Shown: positions 1 to 7,735 of the stretch, piece after piece
Layout of the letters: each line of letters opens with the position of its first letter
Numbering within the stretch: position 1 is the stretch's first letter
Source of the DNA: Allokutzneria sp. NRRL B-24872
Lineage (GTDB): Bacteria; Actinomycetota; Actinomycetes; Mycobacteriales; Pseudonocardiaceae
Direction of reading: 5' to 3'
NCBI RefSeq assembly: GCF_002155965.1
Contig: NZ_MUMH01000078.1
Span: 1 to 64,000, forward strand
Length of the DNA: 64,000 bases
Made by a program: the position numbers and the translations under genes
Notes under the pieces: generated by a model
The model's input: only the letters and a program-made list of their open reading frames with translations
Told to the model about the DNA's origin: nothing
Database searches by the model: none

Positions 1-95
1 ACCGTGTCCACACACCATCCTCACCCACAGTAAACTGCCATCATGCACCCCACCCTCCCGCTCGCCTCATCGCGCGCCGGAGTGGTCTAGGCCTT

Positions 96-158
96 CCCGT
101 TTCGTACTCATAGCGGGATTTGGGAGCGCTCTCTTTCCCGGGTTGAGTACGAAACGGG
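96..158. repeat. Perfect 15-bp inverted repeat (hairpin) left of the TetR gene
   Basis: The arms CCCGTTTCGTACTCA (96-110) and its exact reverse complement (144-158) are separated by 33 bases. Read on the plus strand the right arm is followed by four T, so it could terminate a plus-strand gene lying left of the window. The long loop is unusual for a terminator and the arms could instead be binding half-sites. It lies 40 bp beyond the stop of the leftward TetR gene. Confidence 0.5.
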
Positions 159-197
159 TTTTGGGGTGCCCGGGGGACGTTGAGGGTCAGCGGGGGC

Positions 198-797
198 TCA
201 GATGTGGCCGAGGGCCATGGCGACCGAGGCGGTGATGAGGTGGGTGAGGGACGCCTCGTGCACGTCCAGGTCGTCCAAGAGGAGGCGGTGGGTCATGAGG
301 CCGTCGAAGCCGGCTAGGAAGAACCGGGCGACGTCCTCGGGGGGGTGGGCCAGCTGGACGCCGGTGCGTTCGGCGGCGCCGGAGACGATGTCCGATGCGG
401 CCGCGAGCACTCCGCGCAGGTGCTCGCCGACGCTCTCGCGCAGGCCGGGGGAGCGCACGGCGTAGGCGCTGAGTTCGACGAGCAACAGGCCGTGACCGGG
501 GTTCTCGCGCACGGCCGCCCACAGCTCGCGCGCCATCGCCGTCACCGTCTCGGGGAAGCTCCTGCCCTCGGGCTCGGCCGCGCGGACGCGGGCGATCAGC
601 TCCTCGGAGAGGTGTTCGAGGACCGCGCGGTACAGCTCCTCCTTCGAGCCCAGCGTGTAGTGCACGGTCGCCTGGGCGACGCCCAGTTCGGCGGCGACGG
701 CTCTGGTGCTGCCCGCCGCGATGCCCTCGCGCGCCATCAGGTCGATGGCGGCCTTGATCAGCTGGGGGCGGCGTTCGGCGGCGGAGACGTGGGCCAT
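198..797 (-). CDS. TetR-family transcriptional repressor, likely controls the divergent P450
   Basis: This is a 199-residue protein of normal TetR length. The N-terminal helix-turn-helix sits at about residues 10-55 (AAELGVAQATVHYTLGSKEE contains the recognition helix), followed by a helical ligand-binding domain. It is divergent from the CYP102-type gene with a 95-bp gap that holds a 26-bp perfect palindrome starting 27 bp before this ATG, so autoregulation and repression of the P450 are expected. The pairing of a self-sufficient P450 with a TetR repressor is known from Bacillus (BM3R1/CYP102A1). The ligand is probably a fatty acid or xenobiotic, which is inference from that parallel. Confidence 0.9.
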   Translation of the reverse strand: MAHVSAAERRPQLIKAAIDLMAREGIAAGSTRAVAAELGVAQATVHYTLGSKEELYRAVLEHLSEELIARVRAAEPEGRSFPETVTAMARELWAAVRENPGHGLLLVELSAYAVRSPGLRESVGEHLRGVLAAASDIVSGAAERTGVQLAHPPEDVARFFLAGFDGLMTHRLLLDDLDVHEASLTHLITASVAMALGHI

Positions 798-823
798 GCG
801 CTCATCCTAACCGTGTGAGTCGA

Positions 824-849
824 GCGACTTTGTCGATCGACAAAGTCGC
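824..849. promoter_or_regulatory. 26-bp perfect palindrome, probable TetR operator
   Basis: The half-site GCGACTTTGTCGA is followed directly by its exact reverse complement with no spacer. It lies between the divergent TetR gene (start 797) and the P450 gene (start 893), where both promoters must be. A contiguous palindrome of this length is typical of a TetR dimer or dimer-of-dimers site. Confidence 0.8.
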
Positions 850-892
850 CTGTACGGTGGGTGTCGCAGCCACGCGGACCCAGGAGGCCGAC

Positions 893-3800
893 ATGACCGT
901 CCCGATTCCCGAGGGCCCCGCCCTGCCGCTGGTCGGCCACCTGTTCTCGCTGCTGGGCAAGGACCAGCTGACCAGCTCGATGGAGCAGGCGCGCGAGCTC
1001 GGGCCGATCTTCCGGGTGCGGGTGCCCGGCAACGAGGTGGTGATCGTCTCCGGCGCGGAGCTGGTCGCCGAGCTCTCCGACGACACGCGCTTCCGCAAGA
1101 ACGTGCACACGGAGCTGGAGAACCTGCGCGACATCGGCGGCGACGGCCTGTTCACCGCGTACAACGACGAGCCGAACTGGCGCAAGGCGCACGACATCCT
1201 CATGCCCGCGTTCTCGCTGGGCGCCATGCGCGGCTACCACTCCGCGATGCTCAGCGTCGCCAGGACGCTGGTCGCCAAGTGGGACCGGGCCGAGCACGTG
1301 GACGTCGCCGCCGACATGACGAGGCTGACCTTCGACACGATCGGCCTGTGCGGCTTCGGGCAGACCTTCGACTCCTTCGCCTCCGAGGAGCCACACCCCT
1401 TCGTCGCCTCGCTCTCCGACGCGCTCGCCCACGCGCAGGCGCAGAGCACCGCGTTGCCCGGCGCGAAGTACTTCCAGCGCGAGAAGGGGCGCAAGTACCA
1501 AGCGGACCTCAGGCTCATGCGCGAGGTCGTCGACGGCGTCATCCGCAGGCGCCGGGAGGCGGGTGACGAGCGCACGGACGACCTGCTCGGCCGCATGCTG
1601 CACACGACGGACGAGGTGACCGGGCAGCCGCTGGACGACGTCAACATCCGCTACCAGACGATCACCTTCCTGATCGCCGGGCACGAGACGACCAGCGGCG
1701 CGCTGTCCTTCGCGCTGTACTACCTGGCCAAGCACCCCGAAGTGCTGGCGAAGGCGCAGGCCGAGGTCGACGAGCTGTGGGGCGAGGACCCCGACCGGAC
1801 ACCGGAGTTCGCCGACGTCGGCAAGCTCCGCTACCTGCGCCAGGTGCTCAACGAGGCCATGCGGCTGTGGCCGACCGCGCCCGCCTACGGCGTGGAACCG
1901 TTGCAGGACACGGTGATCGGCGGCAAGTACAGCGTCCGAAAAGGACAGACGCTGCTCGTGCTCATCCCGCAGCTGCACCGCGACCCCGCGTGGGGCGACA
2001 ACGTCGAGCTGTTCGACCCCTCGCGCTTCGCGCCGGAACTGGAGGACTCGCGCCCGGTCCACCTGTACAAGCCGTTCGGCAGCGGTGAGCGGGCGTGCAT
2101 CGGGCGGCAGTTCGCGTTGCACGAGGCCCTCCTGGTACTCGGTCTCGTCGTGCACCGTTACCGGCTGGTCGATCACGCGAACTACCAGTTGAAGATCAAG
2201 AACACGCTCACCATCAAGCCCGACGGCTTCACCCTGCGACTGCGCAGGCGCACTCCGGCCAAGCGGCAGAGTGCGCCCGTCAAGCACGCGGAGAGCACAG
2301 CGGTTGCCACGGCCAGCGGGCGGCTCACCGTGCTCTACGGCTCGAACCTGGGAACCTGCAAGGAGATCGCGAAGGATCTCGCCGAGCAGGGCGCTGACCG
2401 CGGCTACACCACCACGATCGCGCCGCTCAACGACGCGGTCGGGAAGCTGGAGGGCCCGGTGCTCATCACCACGGCCTCCTACAACGGCAAGCCGACCGAC
2501 GACGCCGCTCAGTTCGTGGAGTGGCTGGGCACCCTGGAGCCCGGATCGCTGGCAGGACTGGAGTATGCGCTGCTCGGCGTCGGCGACCGCAACTGGGCGT
2601 CGACCTACCAGCGGATTCCCACGCTCATCGACGAACGGCTCACCGCCGCCGGAGCCAGCGCGCTCCTCCGCCGGGGTGCCGCCAACGCCTCGGGTGACTT
2701 CGCCTCCGACGTGAACGGCTGGACCGACGAGCTGTGGCGGACTTTGGCACCGGGTTCCACAAAGGACTCCGGCCCCCTCTACATGGTCGAAGACGGGCCG
2801 GAGTCCGTAGTGGGCGACATCGCGAACCGTTTGGGCCTGAGTTCCATGGAGGTCGTGGTCGCCGAAGACCTTGTCGACCTGGACCACCCGCTCGCCCGCG
2901 CCAAGCGGCTCATCCGGCTGCGCCTGCCCGACGGCGTCAGCTACCGCACGGGTGATCACCTGACGGTCCTCCCGGAGAACCCGGCCGAGTTGGTCGCCAC
3001 CGCCGCCAAGCGCTTCGACCTCGACCTCGACCACAGAATTCGCCTGCGCACCACTGGGAAGGGGCGCGCCGCCCTGCCTGTCGGCCGCAGCATGAGCGTG
3101 CGCGAACTGCTCACCCACTGCGTCGAACTCCAGGAACCCGCCACCGCCGAGCAGGTCCGCGTCCTCGCTGAGCACACTCAGTGCCCTCCGGAACGCAGTG
3201 CCCTTGCCGCCGGGCGCACCGTGCTCGACCTGCTCGTCGAGAACGCGAGCTGCGAGCTGCCGTTCGCGCTGTTCCTCGAACTGCTGCCCGCGCTGCGCCC
3301 GCGGCACTACTCGATCTCCTCGTCCGCGCTCGCCGACCCCGGCACCGTCGACCTGATGGTGTCGCTGCTGACCGGGCCCCACCGTGACGGCGACGGCCAG
3401 TTCACCGGCATCGCCTCGCACTACCTGCACTCCGTCAAGGCCGGAGACCTCCTCCAAGCCCGCGTGTCACCGTGCCGTGAGGCGTTCCGCCTGCCCCAGG
3501 ACCCAGCGACTCCCGTGATCATGGTCAGCGCGGGCACCGGCCTCGCCCCCTTCCGTGGCGCGATCGCCGACCGCGCGCATTCCGGCCAGCACGGAAACCT
3601 GTTGTGCTACTTCGGTTGTGACCACCCCGACGTCGACTACCTGCACCGCGCCGAGCTCGAAGCCGCTGAGGCCGCGGGTGCCGTCAGCCTGCGCCCCGCC
3701 TTCTCGCAGACTGAGAAGCGCTTTGTCCAGGACCGGATCACCGCCGAGGGTGAGGAAGTGCTCAGCCTGCTCGACGCCGGGGGCCGGGTGTACGTCTGCG

Positions 3801-3949
3801 GCGACGGCCGGAACATGGCCCCCGCCGTGCGCGCCGCGTTCCTGGCTCTGCACAAGGAGAAAACTGGTGCGAGCCCGGAGGAGGCCGAGGCGTGGCTGGC
3901 CTCGCTGACCGACTCCGGCCGCTACGTCGAGGACGTCTGGGTTGGCTGA
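893..3949 (+). CDS. Self-sufficient cytochrome P450 / NADPH-P450 reductase fusion (CYP102-like)
   Basis: The 1018-residue protein carries a heme domain and a diflavin reductase on one chain. In order it shows the I-helix motif AGHETTSG, the ExxR motif in EAMRLWP, the heme loop FGSGERACIG with thiolate Cys402, an FMN-binding flavodoxin segment from about residue 480 (TVLYGSNLGTCKE), the FAD motif RHYSISSS, the NADPH motif SAGTGLAPFRG and a C-terminal VYVCGDGRNMA. The family hydroxylates medium- to long-chain fatty acids at subterminal carbons using NADPH. The substrate here is not known. The start at 893 follows an AGGAGG sequence, and the in-frame codons upstream run through the operator and are rejected. 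Cytoplasmic, with control probably by the divergent TetR repressor. Confidence 0.96.
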   Translation: MTVPIPEGPALPLVGHLFSLLGKDQLTSSMEQARELGPIFRVRVPGNEVVIVSGAELVAELSDDTRFRKNVHTELENLRDIGGDGLFTAYNDEPNWRKAHDILMPAFSLGAMRGYHSAMLSVARTLVAKWDRAEHVDVAADMTRLTFDTIGLCGFGQTFDSFASEEPHPFVASLSDALAHAQAQSTALPGAKYFQREKGRKYQADLRLMREVVDGVIRRRREAGDERTDDLLGRMLHTTDEVTGQPLDDVNIRYQTITFLIAGHETTSGALSFALYYLAKHPEVLAKAQAEVDELWGEDPDRTPEFADVGKLRYLRQVLNEAMRLWPTAPAYGVEPLQDTVIGGKYSVRKGQTLLVLIPQLHRDPAWGDNVELFDPSRFAPELEDSRPVHLYKPFGSGERACIGRQFALHEALLVLGLVVHRYRLVDHANYQLKIKNTLTIKPDGFTLRLRRRTPAKRQSAPVKHAESTAVATASGRLTVLYGSNLGTCKEIAKDLAEQGADRGYTTTIAPLNDAVGKLEGPVLITTASYNGKPTDDAAQFVEWLGTLEPGSLAGLEYALLGVGDRNWASTYQRIPTLIDERLTAAGASALLRRGAANASGDFASDVNGWTDELWRTLAPGSTKDSGPLYMVEDGPESVVGDIANRLGLSSMEVVVAEDLVDLDHPLARAKRLIRLRLPDGVSYRTGDHLTVLPENPAELVATAAKRFDLDLDHRIRLRTTGKGRAALPVGRSMSVRELLTHCVELQEPATAEQVRVLAEHTQCPPERSALAAGRTVLDLLVENASCELPFALFLELLPALRPRHYSISSSALADPGTVDLMVSLLTGPHRDGDGQFTGIASHYLHSVKAGDLLQARVSPCREAFRLPQDPATPVIMVSAGTGLAPFRGAIADRAHSGQHGNLLCYFGCDHPDVDYLHRAELEAAEAAGAVSLRPAFSQTEKRFVQDRITAEGEEVLSLLDAGGRVYVCGDGRNMAPAVRAAFLALHKEKTGASPEEAEAWLASLTDSGRYVEDVWVG

Positions 3950-4046
3950 GATCACTCTGAAACCCGTTGACACCCCGTTCGCACGTCCATAATTTCGGAC
4001 TGAAATGTCAGTGGGGCAAATCTATTCGGAAATCGGTGGCAATCTC

Positions 4047-4334
4047 ATGCGTGTGTCGTATCGCGTCGTCTCGGCCGTCGCTCTCGCGGTCGCGGCCACC
4101 GCGGTCTGGTCGTTCCAGGCGTCGGCGACCGACGGGATTCCCGGTTTCTACAAGAAGAACGGCAAGGCCTGGTACAACCACGTCACCACGGACAACAGCA
4201 GCGTCTACGTGACGTACCGGCTGCACGACGGCGCGGAGCGCACGGTGTGCCTGCCTGCGGGGGCGCACGTCCTCGGCCCGGCGGAGGAGATCACCAGCGC
4301 TTGGTACGCGGGAAAGCCGGTGGGCACAGGGTGA
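4047..4334 (+). CDS. Small secreted protein of unknown function
   Basis: The product is 95 residues. The first 27 form a Sec-type signal peptide (basic MRVSYR, hydrophobic AVALAVAATAV, cleavage near SFQASA). The mature part is about 68 residues with one Cys and many aromatic residues. An upstream in-frame ATG at 4005 would put 14 extra residues before the signal peptide and is less likely. Its 3' end overlaps the convergent lanM gene by 44 bp. I do not recognise the family, and there is no evidence that it belongs to the lanthipeptide pathway. Confidence 0.6.
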   Translation: MRVSYRVVSAVALAVAATAVWSFQASATDGIPGFYKKNGKAWYNHVTTDNSSVYVTYRLHDGAERTVCLPAGAHVLGPAEEITSAWYAGKPVGTG

Positions 4335-7300
4335 GCACGGCGGGCACCTGGTCGGGGGCGCCGAGGCGGAGCAGGCCGAGCCCGATCCCGGCGAGCCCGT
4401 TCATCAGCCCGGGCGTCTCCACTCCGCCGGGCACACCGCACGCCCAGCCGTTCTCCGCGAGGTCGTCGAGCACACCGCCCGCGATCCGATAAGTGCGCTC
4501 CAGCAACGCGTTGTCGCCGAGGACGCGCGCGGAGTGCAGCAGCAGTTCGAGGTTGCCGAGCGAGCCGTGGCACAGCGAATGGTTGAGGTCGAGGCCGTTC
4601 GCGGTCGTGGTGGCCACGGCGACGTCCAGTTCCGCGCGGACCTCGGGCGTGGGCAGCACATCGAGCGCGTGGGCCCTGGCGAGGCCGACACCGGGCGCGC
4701 CGTGGCACCACGCGGTCATGAACGACAGGTCCGACACGGCGCGCAGATCCGGCCAATTGGCTTCACTGGGCGAAAAAACGGACCGTTCGTAGTCGAATGC
4801 CTGCGAAGCCGCGTGCAGGTAGCGGTCATCGCGGGTGACCCGGAACAAGCGCAGCAGGGCGTGGGCGACACCGGAAGCGCCGTGCGAGAAGCCCGCGAGC
4901 GGTGCGGGGTCCCGGTCGTCGCGCCACGAGAACCCCGTGGTGCAACGCGAAGCCAATTGGTCGCCCGCGCGAACAGCGGCGGAGAGCACGCGAGGGCGCA
5001 CCTCGCGCAGGCCGAGCAGCACGCACAAGAACCCGGCGAGGCCGTTGATGATGTCGAAGCCGGTCGCCCGCTCGGAAAGCCGCAGTGCCAACGCCTCGGC
5101 CTCGTCGAGCAGGTCGTCGCGTCGCCAGAGCGCGCCGAGGTGGGTCAACAGGTAGACGGTTCCCGCCTGGCCGTCGAACGCGCCCGTGCCCGGAGCGTCG
5201 GACGCGCGAACGGCTTCGAGCACGCGCTCGGCGGTCGCGGTGTGCCGTGGTTCTCCGGTGACGTGGCCGAGGTAGGCGAAGAACAGCGCGAGCCCGGCCA
5301 GCCCGTCGTACAGCTCGCCGGTCAGTTCCCGCAGCGACCACGCGCGCTCACCGGCCAACGACAACCCCAGCCAAGAAGCCTCGTCCAAGCGCACGTGGGC
5401 GAGGTGATCACCGACCCGCGCCGCGGCCCCGACGAGCTCGGCGCTGCACGCGGGACGAGCGCGTTCGTGGAGCGCGCGCTCCGGCCACTGCGCCCTTCCT
5501 TCGCCGAGCGCGAGCGTGGCGAAGGAAGCGCGGATGATCCACGTCTGCCGTCGAACTTGGCTGGCGTCCAACGACTTCACCCGCTCACGTGCCACGTCGA
5601 GCACGGCGACGCCCAGCAGGCCGGGGTGCCGGTGGCCGTCCGCGCACCACAGATCGCGCGAGCCCGGCTGCGCGACGAAAACGGGGATGTCGCCGCGTTC
5701 GAGATCGCGGCGCTCGCAGTGGAAAACGGCGTTCAGCGCGGGGTTCTCGGCGGCGGAGGTCCACAGGTTGTCCAGGAAGCGGTCCCGGGCGAGGCCGTCG
5801 CGCAACAGGTCGGGGTGGGTGGTCTCGATCAGCATGGAGCCGTAGGTCTGCGTGGCCCGCAGGACGCAGCGCACCTCGTCGCCGCCGAACTGGGCGAGCG
5901 GACCGTCCTCGGCGAGGAGTTCGTTTCTGTGCGGCGTGATCACGGCGCACATCTGCGTGAAGCCGTCCACGACCTGCTCGATGTGGTCGGAGGAGTCAGC
6001 CGCGGTGTCGCCGAGCCTGGCCACGTTGTCCCCGGCCGGGATCTCCACGCTCTGGTACACCACGCGCATCCGATCGGTCCCCGCGTCCTCGACCGTGGCG
6101 ACATCGGCCGAGCTGCGTCCGCTCGCGCCGGAGGAGAGCCCGGAGAAGTCACCCACCTCGTCGTCGCGCCGTTGCGGCAGCAGGCCGGTTGCCAGAACCG
6201 AAGCCCGCGCGTCACGGGGCTCGGCGGCGCCGGACAGGAGTTCGCCGGTGGGGTGGAACAGCGCCTCCAGGTCCACGAGCACGGGGTGCTCGCCGTCGGC
6301 GATGATGTTCTCGTAGTGGAAGTCAGTGGCGCACAAGCAGTGCAGCAGCGCGAGGTAAGCGCCCTGGCGGTGGAAGAAGCGCTCGACCTCGGCACGCGTG
6401 TCACACCCCCGCGCCGACACGAACTCCACCCAGCCGTGGGTTCCCTTGTCCAGCACGGTGAGCACGCGGAACGGGTGGACGGCGCCCTTGGAGTTGCACC
6501 ACGCCAGCAACTGCTGGAAGTGCACGTCAGTGGCGAGCGAACGTGGCTTGTGCACGAGCCGCTGTCCGCCTTCGAAGCTCAGCATCGCGACCGAACGGCC
6601 ACGTCGGTGCACATCGCCGGCACCCGAGTCGACGACGGTCAGCAGCCCGGGATCGATGCCGCCGAAGAACGTCGTGACGAGGTCGGCGCGGTCGGCGGCG
6701 AACCTGCCCAGTAACTCGATCGCGGCCTCGGCCCAGTGCCGAGCGGTGGTCACGACATCCCTTGCCAGCACGGGGTATTCGCGCAGCAGAGCCAGGGACG
6801 CGCTCCGGTCGCGAAGACTCTCGGCGAACGCGCGGAACCCGTCTTCCGAGGGCAGCCTGCCTTCGAGCCCCGCGACGTGCAGCTCCAGGATCACCGTTCG
6901 GGTCAGCCTCGCCATCAGCTGGCTTCCCAGGTGACGCAACAGGGAGTGCTCCACGGCGCCCGGATCGAGCACGTCGCCGAGTTCGTCGAGCCGGGAGCGC
7001 ACGCGCGCGGCGGCGGCCTCGATGACCGGCTCGACCGCGTACAGCATCAGCGAGGCATCGTCGTGGACAAGCCGATCGAGCAGGCGCCCGTCACGCGGGC
7101 GGTCGTAGGCGTCGAAGAGATCGACCACCCACGAAGGACTGTCAGACAGCCGTTCCCGCAACGAATCGGGAGTTTCGGCGAGCAGCGCACGAATGTCCAC
7201 TTCGGACATTGCATCCTCGGCGAGCCGTTCCGCGAAGCGCTTCTCGTCGCCGTCGAACACCGGCTGCGCGAGCCACCTGCCCACCCTGCGGGCCAGGACC

Positions 7301-7383
7301 TCGTCCTCAGCAGGGACTTCGACGGGAGCGGGCAGCCGCTCGCGCAGCGTGCACGCCCGGTACCAGTCCGGATCACTGGTCAT
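4291..7383 (-). CDS. lanM: Class II lanthipeptide synthetase LanM
   Basis: The 1030-residue bifunctional enzyme dehydrates Ser/Thr in the precursor and cyclises them with Cys into (methyl)lanthionine rings. The N-terminal two thirds is the kinase-like dehydratase domain (DUF4135), with HKPRS, DFHYEN and LVDLEALFHP visible. The C-terminal third is the LanC-like cyclase with the expected zinc ligands in WCHGAPGVG and LCHGSLGN. I chose the start at 7383 because GGAAGGGA precedes it. The precursor gene ends 67 bp upstream on the same strand, and an 11-bp hairpin lies in the gap. The length is typical of LanM proteins. Confidence 0.95.
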   Translation of the reverse strand: MTSDPDWYRACTLRERLPAPVEVPAEDEVLARRVGRWLAQPVFDGDEKRFAERLAEDAMSEVDIRALLAETPDSLRERLSDSPSWVVDLFDAYDRPRDGRLLDRLVHDDASLMLYAVEPVIEAAAARVRSRLDELGDVLDPGAVEHSLLRHLGSQLMARLTRTVILELHVAGLEGRLPSEDGFRAFAESLRDRSASLALLREYPVLARDVVTTARHWAEAAIELLGRFAADRADLVTTFFGGIDPGLLTVVDSGAGDVHRRGRSVAMLSFEGGQRLVHKPRSLATDVHFQQLLAWCNSKGAVHPFRVLTVLDKGTHGWVEFVSARGCDTRAEVERFFHRQGAYLALLHCLCATDFHYENIIADGEHPVLVDLEALFHPTGELLSGAAEPRDARASVLATGLLPQRRDDEVGDFSGLSSGASGRSSADVATVEDAGTDRMRVVYQSVEIPAGDNVARLGDTAADSSDHIEQVVDGFTQMCAVITPHRNELLAEDGPLAQFGGDEVRCVLRATQTYGSMLIETTHPDLLRDGLARDRFLDNLWTSAAENPALNAVFHCERRDLERGDIPVFVAQPGSRDLWCADGHRHPGLLGVAVLDVARERVKSLDASQVRRQTWIIRASFATLALGEGRAQWPERALHERARPACSAELVGAAARVGDHLAHVRLDEASWLGLSLAGERAWSLRELTGELYDGLAGLALFFAYLGHVTGEPRHTATAERVLEAVRASDAPGTGAFDGQAGTVYLLTHLGALWRRDDLLDEAEALALRLSERATGFDIINGLAGFLCVLLGLREVRPRVLSAAVRAGDQLASRCTTGFSWRDDRDPAPLAGFSHGASGVAHALLRLFRVTRDDRYLHAASQAFDYERSVFSPSEANWPDLRAVSDLSFMTAWCHGAPGVGLARAHALDVLPTPEVRAELDVAVATTTANGLDLNHSLCHGSLGNLELLLHSARVLGDNALLERTYRIAGGVLDDLAENGWACGVPGGVETPGLMNGLAGIGLGLLRLGAPDQVPAVLTLCPPAFPRTKRW

Positions 7384-7405
7384 GATCGCTCCCTTCCAGA
7401 CGAGG

Positions 7406-7437
7406 CGGTGCCGGTGAGCCAAGGCCCACCGGCACCG
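7406..7437 (-). promoter_or_regulatory. Strong hairpin between lanA and lanM (partial terminator)
   Basis: The arms CGGTGCCGGTG (7406-7416) and CACCGGCACCG (7427-7437) are perfectly complementary over 11 bp with a 10-base loop, starting 13 bases after the lanA stop. There is no T-run on the minus strand. This is the place where lantibiotic operons often carry a read-through terminator or RNA-stabilising hairpin that keeps the precursor mRNA more abundant than the synthetase mRNA. Confidence 0.65.
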
Positions 7438-7450
7438 TCTTGTGGCGTCG

Positions 7451-7672
7451 TCAGCAGAAGCCACCGATGATGCCGGGCTTGCGCCGCGTGGTCACCGTGC
7501 AGCACCAGAGGCTGTCATCGGTGCGCATGCCCGCGAAGCTGCCCGCGCCGCGCAGCGCCGAGTCCGGAACACGCACGTCACCCGCGGGGTTCAACAACCC
7601 CAGGGCGACCTCGCCGAGGCTCGCCCGGTAGTCCTCGTCCTTCAACGCGCGGACCGTGTCGACCTGTCCCAT
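7451..7672 (-). CDS. lanA: Class II lanthipeptide precursor peptide
   Basis: The 73-residue peptide lies directly upstream of lanM. The start at 7672 follows GGAGG with six bases of spacing. The leader is acidic and helical (KDEDYRASLGEVALGLL), as in mersacidin-type leaders. All three Cys lie in the last 17 residues, and Ser/Thr are present between and before them (TDDSLWCCTVTTRRKPG, then IIGGFC). The leader/core boundary is unclear: RGAG (ending at residue 44) and SFAG (ending at 48) are both possible. The CTVTT segment resembles the start of the CTLTxEC lipid II-binding motif of mersacidin and actagardine, but Arg-Arg replaces Glu-Cys. At most three thioether rings can form. Confidence 0.85.
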   Translation of the reverse strand: MGQVDTVRALKDEDYRASLGEVALGLLNPAGDVRVPDSALRGAGSFAGMRTDDSLWCCTVTTRRKPGIIGGFC

Positions 7673-7705
7673 TTCCTGCCTCCTTTGTGTCCACAATGGA
7701 GTAAC

Positions 7706-7724
7706 CGTTCCGATTGCCGGAACG
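7706..7724 (-). promoter_or_regulatory. Small hairpin between the M14 peptidase gene and lanA
   Basis: The arms CGTTCCG and CGGAACG are perfectly complementary with a five-base loop. They sit in the 63-bp gap between the carboxypeptidase stop and the lanA start. No T-run follows on the minus strand. It may separate expression of the two genes or protect the lanA message. Confidence 0.4.
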
Positions 7725-7735
7725 TCTTGGGGGCG

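Noticed and set aside
758-3457. Long open frame antisense to the P450 fusion
   Set aside because: It mirrors the codon pattern of a clearly real P450-reductase gene and has no recognisable domain. Such antisense frames are common in high-GC DNA.
4534-6714. Long open frame antisense to lanM
   Set aside because: It lies fully within lanM, is rich in Gln/Gly/Val text typical of a shadow frame, and has no domain.
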